DNA of 64,000 nucleotides from Cervus elaphus (Eukaryota > Chordata > Mammalia > Artiodactyla > Cervidae): positions 123,291,669 through 123,355,668 of the forward strand of contig NC_057819.1 of assembly GCF_910594005.1 (NCBI RefSeq), given 5' to 3'. The position numbers were made by a program, and so were the translations under genes. A model generated the notes under the pieces. It was not told the DNA's origin, made no database searches, and worked only from the letters and a program-made list of their open reading frames with translations. Every line of letters starts with the position of its first letter. The stretch's first letter is position 1. This document shows, in pieces, positions 41,601 to 53,600 of this stretch.

Positions 41601-44600
41601 TAAGGGTCTGTGGTCCAGGGCTGGGAAAAGAGCCCTCCTGTGTGGGCAGCTACCGTGACCCATGTGACCCGTGGCTGTCGCGGGGTGGTGCCTCCCAGCT
41701 GCTTGTTCTCATGTCCGTGGATTTTGCTGGGTCTGGATCCCTCAATTCAGGTTGATTCTTAAGCCAGCAGAGTGGCTACAGCCACTTAGCCGCCGGACAT
41801 CTGACTTCCCTTCCCTGGAGGAAGCAGTGCTCCCCACCTTCCAGCCCTCCGTCAGTGCTTGGAGTGCAAGACCATCTGTATTACCTGCTCACCCACCCCT
41901 TCCCCTCTGTCCTTGCAGCAGAGGCGTCCACACCTGTCTCTGTACGTTAGGTCATCCAGACTAGGCGGTGACGGGTTCTGGAAGTTTCTGGGGTGGGGGC
42001 AGGGGGCACAGCCTCCCCACCCAGGTGCCCCTTGGGCCCCTCTCACCTGCTGGGGATGGAGTCGGGGCAGCTGTGGAGGTGGGGGGGCTGCACCCCTGCT
42101 CAGAGCTGTATCCTGAGATGGGGTGGGTGAGCCTGGAGGGGTGTCTGTCAGCTGGGACTGGGGGCTGTCCATGACTGCCCCCGATGCAGTGCCAGCTCTT
42201 GGGGTGTGGGCCTCCTGCAGACGCACCTTCATCTGGGGAGGCCCTGGGGGAGGCAGGGATGCTGGGGCCCAGCGGCCAGTGTGTCTGAGCTGTCGGGTCT
42301 CTGAGTTCAGTCACCAGTGTCCTTTCGTTTCTCCACCTGCCCCCAGACATCTGGGGGAGGGAGGAGCAAGGACATAGATGGGCTGGGCCTGGGAACTGCC
42401 TCGGAGGCTCCACACAAGCGCAGTGACCTGCTTCCCTTCCTCTTCTGGGCAGAGGGCCGCCGCGTCCCCATCTGAGGATTCTGTTCCTCTAGGGAGGAAC
42501 TTCCATGTCTGGGCCCTTGGCCAAACCTTTGCCAAGAAACTGCCCCATGGGCCCGCTGGCGCTGGATCCGCCTTCCGGATGGCTTGTGGGGTATGGACGC
42601 CCCTCCTGCTGGCCCCTGTCCCGGGAAGCCCTAGACTCTTGTTACTTGCCTCAGCTGGGGTCGGGAGGTGGGGGTACCAGGGCCAGTTGATTGGCTCCTG
42701 GCGGTCTGGGCAGGCCGAGCTCCTCCCCTCCCTCTGTCTGCTTGCCGCAGCCTCGTAACTCAGAGACGCCTGCCTGGTTGCACAGCTCCTTCCTGTACAA
42801 GATCCTGTTTGCATCACCGGGCTTGGGGGGCAGGGGCACCGGTGTCAGCATGTCCTCAGATGCCCAGCCTGGGCCCCCAGGCCTGCTGGTGACGCTGAGT
42901 GTGAGCCCCCATCGGCTGCACCTGCCCCAGGTGGGGAGGCTGGGGCGCTGGAAATACCGGGGTGCGTGGCCGTCTCGCCAAAGCCAGACTTACTGTCTGG
43001 GCTTGGTGGAAGGAGCTCTGGGGGGAGCAGTGAGTCATCTAGGGGCACACTGGGGGTGCCCACTCTTGGGGGCCATCAGGGTTGGCACACCCCTGACTTG
43101 GTCTCTACAGGTGTCAGACTGCTAATTAACTTTTTTTTTTTAATTGAGGTGAAATTCACGTGACATTCATATGTGCGCATTCTAAGTTGCTTTGTCCATG
43201 TCCGACTCTTTGTGATGCTATGGACTGTAACCCACCAGGCTCCCCTGTCCATGGGATTCTCCAGGCAAGAATACTGGAATGGGTTGCCATTTCCTTCTCC
43301 AGGGAGTCTTTCTGACCCAAGGATCGAACCCGCGTCTCTTAAGTCTCCTACACTGGCAGGTGGGTTCGTAACTAGCGCCACCTGGGAAGCCCTAAATTCA
43401 TATGATGTGAAATGAACCACTTTGTAGGGTACGGTTCAGTGTTAGTACATTCACGGGGCTGTGCAGCTTCCGGCTCTATTTCCAGAGCCTTCCACCACCC
43501 CCAAAAAGAAGCCCTGTGCCACTCTAGTGCCCCCAGCCCCTGTCCACTGGACTTGCTTGTTCTGGACGCGCGGTGCCATGGAGGAGCTGTAGAAATCACC
43601 CACGGCTCCTCCGCCAGCCGTGCCGGGGCCCCTCTTTTCTCACATCCTCACCAACACTGGTTATTTTCCGCTTTAAAGATCATGGCCGTCCTAGTGGCTC
43701 AGATGGCTCACTTATTCTTCCAGCAGAGGCACTGGGCTAACTGGAAATGCTTCCTGAGTGTGTGTGTCTCAGGCTCCGGAGGATGTTGAGATAGCGCCAG
43801 GCCGAGGGTACAGCGAGGGTGAAGGAGCCGCAGGGGGATGGCCACCGAAGGGCAGCCGGGCAGGTAGAGGGCTCGGGGAGGACTTACGGGTGGTGCTTTT
43901 GGAAGATGGCTTCAGTCCTGGGTGAAGAATCGCCTGGAAGCCACAGAGCCCCGAGGAGTTTGGGCAGGGTTGGGCCGTGGGTTGGAACTCAGTGGCCTCA
44001 GCGGGGCTGGACTTGGGCAGTGGACAAGAGGGATCCAGAGGCGGCTGGGGTATCCCACTTGGGGAAGGGACGGGAGGGACCCGGGGAGCGGGTTTGCCTT
44101 GAGGTTGACGTGGATTCTATGCTGTGTTTGGTTTGAGATGCTCCAGGACACCCAAGGGAAGGGCCGGGGCCAGGTGGCCATTGGGGTCTGGGACCCCAGA
44201 GGAAACTGGGGACCAGGGTATGAGGTGGGGTTGGAGTTGGCCTTGATGGGGTCAGGGAAGGGGTGTAGGCCCAGCCTGGGCCCACCTGGGGAGGAGCAGG
44301 AGGGGGTCCAGCTAAGAGCAGCGAAGGGAGTGGCTGAGAAGGTAGAGGGTGTGGGGGCCATCCCAGGACCCAGAACACAGTCCAACCTGCTGTCCTCCTG
44401 CACTCTGGACTCGAGATGTGGCCACAAACAGAGACCTTTGAGTGGGTCCACTGACCTCAGGATGGCTGGAATCTCTGATCCTTTTCTTGGCTGATCAAGG
44501 GCACCTCCACCTTCCACCTCTGGGTCCCTGGGGAAACCTTGCTTGCCTCCAACCAGGGAGGCTCCCCCGAATGGGGGTTGAGTGTGGGAGTGGGGGGCAG

Positions 44601-47600
44601 AAAGGGACCTGTGGAGACCCAGGACCCTGGGACATCAGGACAAGGTCTGGGCTCTAGTCTGTGTATGGTGAGTCCGTGGGGGTCTTTAAAGGCGGGAGTG
44701 ATGGGGATAGGTGTGGGTGATAATTAAACAAAATTATACACATCTGATTCTAGACGTAGTACATGCTTATTGTTGAAAATATGAAAACTGCAGACGAGAA
44801 GGTATTAACCACCCAGAATTCTATCACCCAAGACAACAATCACTGTTCACATTTTGAGTTATTTTCTTCCTTTTTTTTTTACATGGTTGTGATTGTTTAT
44901 AAACAATTCTATGTCCTGCCTCTTGTTTCCAGCTTTACTGAAGTATAATAGAAACGGACTAAACTGCACATGTTTAAAGTGTGGGATTTGATGGATTTTG
45001 GTGCAGAGATATGTCAAAACTCATGAAATATATTTATTTGGGAGACCCCATGAAACCTTGACCCCATAGTCAAATAACAAGCATTTGCTTTGAGCCCAAC
45101 TGTTTCCTTGTGTATCCTCCCCTTTAAAATATATATATATATATATTTATTTATTTAGGCTGCGTTGGGTCTTAGTTACGTCATGTGAGATCTTCTATTG
45201 CAGTTCCAGGGCTTAGTTGCTCCCCGGGCATGTGGGATCTTTGTTCCCTGACCAAGGATCAAACCCACCTCCCCTGCATTGCAAGGCAGATTCTTAACCC
45301 TGGACCACCAGGGAAGTTCCCTTCCTTTTTAAAAATTAGCACAAAGTCGTTATTTCCTTGTTTATTTAAAACATTTCCTTAAATTCACTCTCTATGGGTT
45401 CTTTTGCAGATGTACCATTGTGTTTTTATTGAATCCTTCTTTTATTGTGACTATTTAGGCTGTTTTTACTCTTATAAACACCACTGCAAGGAACATCTCT
45501 GTGAGACGTGATTCCTGCCTGCGTCATTAACGTGCTCCTTCCTTTGTTTTTATTCTGGATTTGTGTGCTATCTGGGCTGCTCTCTCATTTGAATTCCCAG
45601 ACTGGGAATTACTTGGCCCGGGAGTTGGCAGGTCTCCCAGGGCCTTCTAGCATGTCTCCAAGTTGCTTTCTAAAGGCTGATCTGACTTATATCCACCAGG
45701 GCGTCTGGGTAGCTAGCTGATCCTGGTGTGCGGGCTTTGGCCAGACACCAACTTCTAAGAACTCCTGTGGTCGGGAAGCTGATATCCGGTGTGATTTTAT
45801 TTCTTTCATTGTGGATGAGGCTGCACGTTTTCTTGTGGACTAGACAAACTGTATTTCCTTGCTTGTGGCCGACTGTGTATAGTTTGCTTGTGTATGTTTT
45901 GAGGTCATAAAGTATTTTTATATTTTGTTGATTGTGTTCCCCCCCAAAGTAGTAACATCAGTCTTTGACAAATTTTCCGTCAACCATTCTTCCTGGTTTG
46001 TTGCTTGCCTTTAATTTGGAGCGCTATGGGCTTCCCTGCTAGGATAGAATCCGCCAGCAATGCAGGAGACCCTGGTTCAATTCCTGGGTTGGGAAGATCT
46101 GCTAGAGAAGGGATAGGCTACCTCCCCCCCACCCCAGTATTCTTGGGCTTCCCTTGCGGTTCAGCTGATAAAGAATCCACCTGCAATGCAGGAGACATGG
46201 GTTTGATCCCTGGGTTGGGAAGATCCCCTGCAGAAGGGAAAGGCTACCCACTGTATTCTGGCCTGGAGAATTCCATGGGCTGTATAGTCCATGGGATCGC
46301 AAGGAGTCAGACATGACTGAGCCACTTTCACTTATGGAACATACATTTTTATGTGGCCAAACCCATTGATCTTTCATGATGCCTTCCATTGCTTTTAGCT
46401 TAAAAGTCCCTCTCCATGAAGAAGGCTGATATTTACTTACTTTTTCTCAGATGCTATAATTTGACTCACTGATGTCGATCTGAAGTTATTCTGGAGTGTG
46501 GTCTGAGATGAGACAGCTAATTTCCCTGGCCCGCTCTCAAGTCACGGGGCCAGGTGTTCTGTGTGGGTGAGGGTGGGAATCTCCCACCCAGGCCAGGCCT
46601 GGCTCTGGGCTGTGATTCTGTTCCTTACCTGTTGGCCCATCTCTGCTGCAGAACCATGTGATTTTAATGATTGTAGCTTTTAGGCATGTTAAAACCTAGA
46701 AAAGCAAGATCCCTCTCTCTGCACATTTTCTAGCTTCTCCCCCCATGTTTAGAGCTTCGTCTGTTACAAGGCCATGGATCTCGTTGATGGGTGCCTGGGA
46801 AGGGATGAGGGAGGTGGGGTGACCCAGGCCATGTGACAGTCCTCTCATGGACTCCACTCACCTGACTTTACCCCTACTCATTGGCAGTGCAAGTGACTTC
46901 TTTTTTTTTTTAAACTCCTATTTTTTTAAAAAATTTGTTTTCTAAAAGTTTGACTGTGCCACACAGCTTTGGAATCTTTGTTCCCTGGCCAAGGATTGGA
47001 ACCCAGTTCCCCCCAGCAACAAACTGCCAAGTCCCCACCCCTGGACTGCCAGGGAATTCCCACAAGTTACTCCTTTTACCAGAAGCCTGGCCTGGCCCCT
47101 GATTCTGTCCGGAGCAGCACCCATATCTCACAGATGCTCTGTTCCCATCTTCCTGCCAGCCCCCCAGAACCCTCCCTGGAGACAGACTTAAGGCCAGGAC
47201 CCGAGAACGCCAGCACTGAGGGTTGTTCACCAGAGGGGTACTGATGGCCATCTGCTCTGGGGAGCATCCCTCCTGTAGCATTTGCAGGGTCAGGCCCCCC
47301 AAAACAGAAGCCCCTTGATGAAGGGCCCTGAGACGTCCAGTGTGGGCCATGGGAGGATCTGCTTTCTGCTAGGTATCCCCCTAAGGGACTCCCAGTTTCT
47401 GGCCCTGCAGCCCCCACCCTAGGTTAAACCAGCCTCCGTCCTTCCTCCCCTTCCACGTGCATCCACTGAGGGCCAAGGGTGGGTGTGACTCGCGCCCAGT
47501 CCTGGACCCCAGACCCTACTCCTGCCCCTTACTTGCCTGCCCTCCCAGCAGGATTGGGCTGGTCCTGGAGAGGGCCTGTCGCATGGCAGGTGTTACTGTC

Positions 47601-50600
47601 ATGTACTTGGGGGACAGGGCAGGGGCAGTATCCCAGAGGCAACACCTGCCAGGTTTTATGGGGGGGTGTGGGATGTCCAGGAGGCAAAGAGGGCCTGGGG
47701 ACACAGGACCCTAGTCCTGGGGGGTCTCCGGGCCTACCTGTCTCCCCTGGGTTCCCTACCCCAGTTGTGGGCCCTTGAGTTGATCTGGAGGGCAGGAGGG
47801 GGGAATCCTCAAACGAATGTGTTGAACTTGAAAACAGCAGGAAAAGCAGAAAGGGAGATGGGGAGGGAAGGGAGAGGTGGAGGCCCGTTGGTGGACCCAG
47901 GGTCCCTGCTCTGGGAGATGTGCCTGGCTGCAGCTGCACTGGGGGACTGTCACCCTGAAACAGGCTGTAGTCAGACCCCTATGTGTGCCTGGCTGAGTGG
48001 TGGTGGGGCAGGGCCAGAGAGAAGGGTAGTTCTGGGGGGGAAGCTGGGTGGTGGGAGTGAGATCAGACCTAGGAGGCCTTGGTGGGGTCCTCCCTGAGAA
48101 CCCGTTTGCTCATCATAAACTGGAAAGTGGCCCTTCCTGGCAGGGAAGGCATCCCTGGGAGACTGTTGGGACACCCAGTAAGCGTGAGTCCCTATTCCTA
48201 AATGTGGCCGTGCAGTTTTACAGAACATGGTACTTCCTTGGAAATGGCTGGGCGGTGCCCGGTAGTGCTCAGACCCCCAGCTGCCGGCGAGGAGGGCAGG
48301 GTCCCATCTGAGCCGCAGAGACCGATGGAGGCCATGGGCCTGCTGGGTCTGCAGGGAGTTTGGTGTCTGGCCCTTTTGCAGTAGATGGAATTATTATTTT
48401 TAGAAAGGATAATGAAACAGGGTTCACGGCCATCAATCATCCAACCAGGAGGGCAAGGCTGAGGCAGGATCTCAGACCAAGGGGTGGCCAGGGACATGGG
48501 GCAGTTCAGGTCTGCTTGCTGCTCTGGCTCAGATGCTGGGTGTGTTTGTGGGTGTTGTGGGGGGCTGGTGGGTGTCAGAGGTGAGCTGGTGAGCATTTGC
48601 CAACCCCCCAGGGTGTGAATGCTCCCTGCCTACTATCCTAGGCAGGAAGATGGGACAGGCGCCTCGTGGCTCCACATGCACCACCTTTGTTGTGATTGTT
48701 AACGGGCATTTGTATTGCAGGATGACGGCTTTTACAACCTGTATTTCACGTGAGGGAGCTGGACTCTCACTCCCTTCCCACATGAATTTATCTGATTAAA
48801 TCGAGCCTAAGCACAACAAAAAAGGAGTTGCTCTTGCTACTAGAAACATGGCCCCTGCTGGTGGGGAGGTGGGCTGGCAGCTGCACTCAGGGAGCCCTTC
48901 CCCGAGAGACCCCCGCCCCCTGTGAGGTTTCCTTCCAGAATCCCCGCCCAGCACCTGCCTCTTCCAGCACTACAGGCTGCCGTGGCCCCTCCAGGGGTTT
49001 GGGCCCAGGGTTTGCCCTGTGCTCTCAGCCACCCACAAGCACTGCTTCTCCCTGTGATGTCACCGCCCTGTTCCCAGTCTCCTGGCCCCCTGCTCCCAGT
49101 TCCGCCCACAGAGTGGGCAGGGGTCCCGGCTGGGGGCCCTAGGCTCCTGTCTGTAGCTTCCTCACCCTGGCTTCTTTGTTTGGTGCAGACAGGCAGGCTG
49201 TGTGCCTGCCCAGTGACCTTAGCTGCAAGTGCCCTGGAGGGGAAAGGGACTGCTTCATGCGAGTGAGCCCTGCAGCGGTGGAAGGGTGCGTGCAGACACC
49301 CACGGTTGCTTGGCAGGAACCTAGTGCGTGGGGCTGACTCGCCACCCAGCCCCCTCCCGGTGAAGGGCTTCTCTGGCCACCTGTCCCTGCTTAAAGCAGC
49401 TCAGATTGAGGCCACCTGCCCCTGCCCAGGGTGGCTCAGATGAAGGAAGCTTGCAGAGCAGCTCTGGTGTCATGGGCCACTGGGGATTGAGGAGGAGGCT
49501 CCAGGGACTGAGTGGGGCATGTGGGGAGTGAGTGGACCCGGGAGACCCTGGAAGGCAGGGTCCAGGGTTCAGGAGGCAGGCATGAGCCAGAGCAGTGAGA
49601 GCCTCACCCGGGTCCATGGGGGCCACACCCCGTGAGTGTCCTGTCCCTGCCTTGGTGGCGCCAAGGCTTGGATACAGCCAGGAGGAGGTCTGCATAGCCC
49701 CAGGGCAGACCTGGACAGTGAAATGGACCCTAACAGAGAACTTTCCAGCACTCAGCCCTCCTGCTGTCCTGCCAGCCTTGCCATGTGTGTGCTGAGCGAG
49801 CCCTCCCCCATCCCAGCTGGACGGAGATTGGGGAAGTGGGGCCTGAAGGGACTCTGGGATCCGGGTGCCCGTGGGGGCTACGTTCCCTGCCTGGAGGTGG
49901 GCAGGTGCAGGGTGGGGGGCTCACTGAATGGGGTATGACCAAGGCCTCAGGCTGCAGGGCCACCCCCGACCACTCCCAGGTGATCTCAGTGGTTTGAACT
50001 TCACCTGGGTCTGCAGGTTTGTTTTTTAATTTAATTTAAAAAATGTTTGGCCGCACTGGGTCTTCGTTGCTGTTTGCGGGCTTTCTCTAGTTGCGATGAG
50101 TGGAGGCTACGCTTCATTGCAGTGCCCGGGCTTCTTATTGCACTGGCTTCTCTTGTTTCAGAGCACGGGCTCTAGGCACGCGGACTTCAGTAGCTGCGAC
50201 ACGTGGACTCGAGTGTGGGCTCGGTAGTGCTGGCGCACGGGCTCATTTGCTCTGTGGCGTGAGGGATCAAATCCACATCCCCAGCACTGGCAGGCCGATT
50301 CTCAACCATTGGGTCCCCAGGAAGGTCCCATCTGCGGGTTATTTTTATAATCTTGGTGGGCCCTCTGGGCAGGAGTGTGCCCTCTGCTCAGCCAGCATTG
50401 TGCCTTTCAGCCCATCCTTCCACCCCTTGCCCAGGGCTGGACTGAAGAGGCAGAGGGCAGGGGGCACTCTACTGCACGCTCAGGGTGGGGTGGCTCCATT
50501 TCCAGACGAGGAAGCTGAGGCTCAGGGCCCCACAGCTGGTGAGGGGCAGCCCAGGGAAACCCTGTTGCGCCGACCGCTGTCCTGCCTGTCCCTCCCAGCC

Positions 50601-53600
50601 TGGTTCGGAGCTGCCCCAGCCCAGCCTAGGGAGGGTGAGCAAGCGGCCTCTTCGCACCACAACCCGGAGCCCCCTGATACTGGTACAAGGTCATGAGGGT
50701 GTGCAGGCATGCCAGGTGACCATCTGTGGTGGGGAGGACCATAGGGCCGGGTCCCACAGTGCCGAGTGCCCCAGAAGGTAAGGGAGGCTTCTTAGGGGGC
50801 TGGTTTTCCCCTGCCTAGCAGGCCCCCTGTCACCCCTGGCCCCGGCCGCCCCTTTCCTGGAGCTGCACTGGGTACCCCAGCCTGTGGCCCCTGACCTTGA
50901 GCTGCCTGGGAGCTGCTGCCCCCACCAGCGCCCTCTGAGGTGGTGCCTGTTCACACACGGCCACTGTGTCTGTGGGGCTGGACCACAGCTGTGGGCGCCA
51001 GGAGGCTCTGGCCTTCCCTTCTGCTTTGGGAGTAGGGTTTAGGGTCAGGGATGGGACCGCTGGTGACGGTGCTGCAGACGTGGGTCCTGTGATGGTGAAC
51101 AGAAACACCCATAGAGGCCTGGGGAAACCCCGAATGGGGCCCAGGCACAGCCAGCCAGCGGGGCAGCATCTTAGGGAACTCCTGTCACAAGGGATGTTAG
51201 CTGCGGCCGTGTGCCAGGATGCTGGTGGGTCCCAGATACAGCAGCCCCAAGCTTGGACCCTTGAGTGGCATGCACCCTGCTATGTCAGCCAATCCCCCCC
51301 ACCACCAAGCAGGGCTTTTGTTTCCCACATCCAGGGGTCTATCATGGCCACCTGGAGGGAGCCTGGCGCCTGACAGCCTTGCAGCCCCCAGCCCCAGTCC
51401 TGGAGCCCCTCATGGTCACAGAAGGGAGCTGGCGGGGTGACGTGTGTGCTGGGCTTCACACCCACGTCCAGGGCCTGGCATTCCAATCCTTGCTCACCTG
51501 CCCCGCATCTTCAGGAAGGCTCTCCCCGCTGAACCCTTGGACATAAAACGGCCAGAGAGTGCCACCTGGTGGGCAGCAAGGACCCCACCAGTTGGTGCTT
51601 CCCTGCCAAGGGTCCCGTGTGCCCCTGGCCACGGCTCAGATGGGCTCTGCGGGAACCAGGACCAAGCCGGCCTGCCCTCCCGCTGCCCGTGGAGTCGTCC
51701 CCCAGGCCAAGGCAGGGCGGCAGGCATCTGGCCTTGGGGTCTGGTTGGAAGTGGGCCTTCTGTGCTGGGCTCGAGTGGGGTTAATAGTCATAGTAGGGTG
51801 AGAGGCCACAGTAGGGCAAAGGGCTCAGGGTCTGGGAGCAAAGCTGTGGCTGGACACTCGCTGCTGCAGAGCTGGACAACCTGAGGTTTGTTTAAATGGG
51901 TTTTTACTTCTTGAAACAAACAACAAAGCCATTTGCCACCTTTGTCTTCCTGGGCCCCTGCGGTGTCGTGCTGGTGATGACATGATCATTCTGCTGTGTG
52001 AGGGGCCTGGCCGTGGGGGGATGGTCGCGGGGTCATGCTGGAAGTCTCCCTCAGGGGACGGAGCAAGGAAGAATGCGTGTGCAGGTGCACAAGCACAGAC
52101 ACACATCCATACCCACCCGTGCGCCGTAGGTGTGCCGGGTGCTCATGACCCCGGACACCGCCACCCGCAGCGGCACCTCGGGCCCTTCTTGCTCCCCGTC
52201 CTGTACTGGCTGCAGGGTGTTGCTCATTTGCTCCGCAGAACTGAATCCCCTCCTACAGCTGCTCTGCCCCCTCCCCGTGGCCCCACTGCGCCAGCTTCAG
52301 ACCTGACGGACTGCGGTGCCCTTTGTGGTCCTGGCCCCCTTCCCTTTCCACTGTCAGTCAGCACAGCTTTTGGTATTTCTAGTCCTGGGTGTCCCCCTGG
52401 CCCTTGACACAGCGTCCTGGCAGTCACCCCTCTCGCTGAGGTTGTCACAAGAATGAAATGAGGTGCTGACCCCTCTTGCCCTCTGGGAAGAGGTGGAGCA
52501 TAAGTAAGACCCCACACGGGTCTCCCTGGCTGTTAGTGGGTGCCCATCCTGAGGGTACCTGTGAGGCCTTCCCTGTAGGCGTCTTTAGCGGATGGTGGAG
52601 GGGCAGTGAGCTGGAGTCAGGAGTGGGCCCACCCAGGCCCTCAAGGACCATTTCTGTCGGCGTTTGGATGGGTCCATAATTTCTTCAAGCCTCAGTTTTC
52701 TTACCTCTAAAGTGGGCATGATGATACTTCCTGAGCAGACTTACTGAGGGGACTGGAAGAAAGGGTGTGTGTGTGTGTGTGCATATGTGTGCACACATAG
52801 TACACATGCTGTACTGTAGTGTGTTCATGCTGTAGTGAACAACAGACCTTCATCTGTTTCACGAGTTCATGGCCAGCAGGGCCTGGGCTGTAGGCACCTG
52901 CCTGTGGGCGCAGAGAAGGGCTCTGGAAGCCAGAGCCGGAGGTGCTGAGGGCGTTGGCGGCTCTGTCATGGGGGTGGCCGGGGCGCAGGACTTGAGTGAG
53001 TGAAGCCTCCGTGTGGGCAGGGGTTGAGTGGCTCCCCCGTGTGGCCTTGGAGTCTGGGGGGTGACCCTGGAGGGGACAGGTCTGCCTGCTGCCCAGGGGC
53101 TGTTGGAACCCTCCTTCTCCCCCCAGGATCATCCCCTCACCACGGAGGGCAGGGCATGGGCTCCCTGGGGACCAAGAGCAGTCTCCTAGCTTCCACGGGC
53201 CTCATGACCTCATGTGCAAAGTGGCTCTGAGGGTCACACTCCTGTCACCTGCTGCAGTCTCGGGGGCAGGGTTTTGACTGTTCCAGCGTTGGTGGGGCTC
53301 CAGAAACTGGCTTGTTTTATAGATTTGAAAATTCCAGTCCGCAGCCTCTCAGAGCCACTCCTGGCTCTGCCCGTCTGTTTGGTCTCCCCATCCCCGCAGG
53401 TCCACTTTCAGGGACGTGGGCATTGGGTGGTGGGGAGGCCCACCTGCCACCCTCCTTCTGCTGCTGAGTCTGGAATATCATGCTGAATAACCCCTACCCT
53501 CAGCCCAGTTCTGTGACCAGGGCCTGCAGAGGGATTGGGGGGACCCACAGGAGGGCTGCACCCCAGGACTAGCACCATCAAGGAGACTGAGGCTGGAGGC

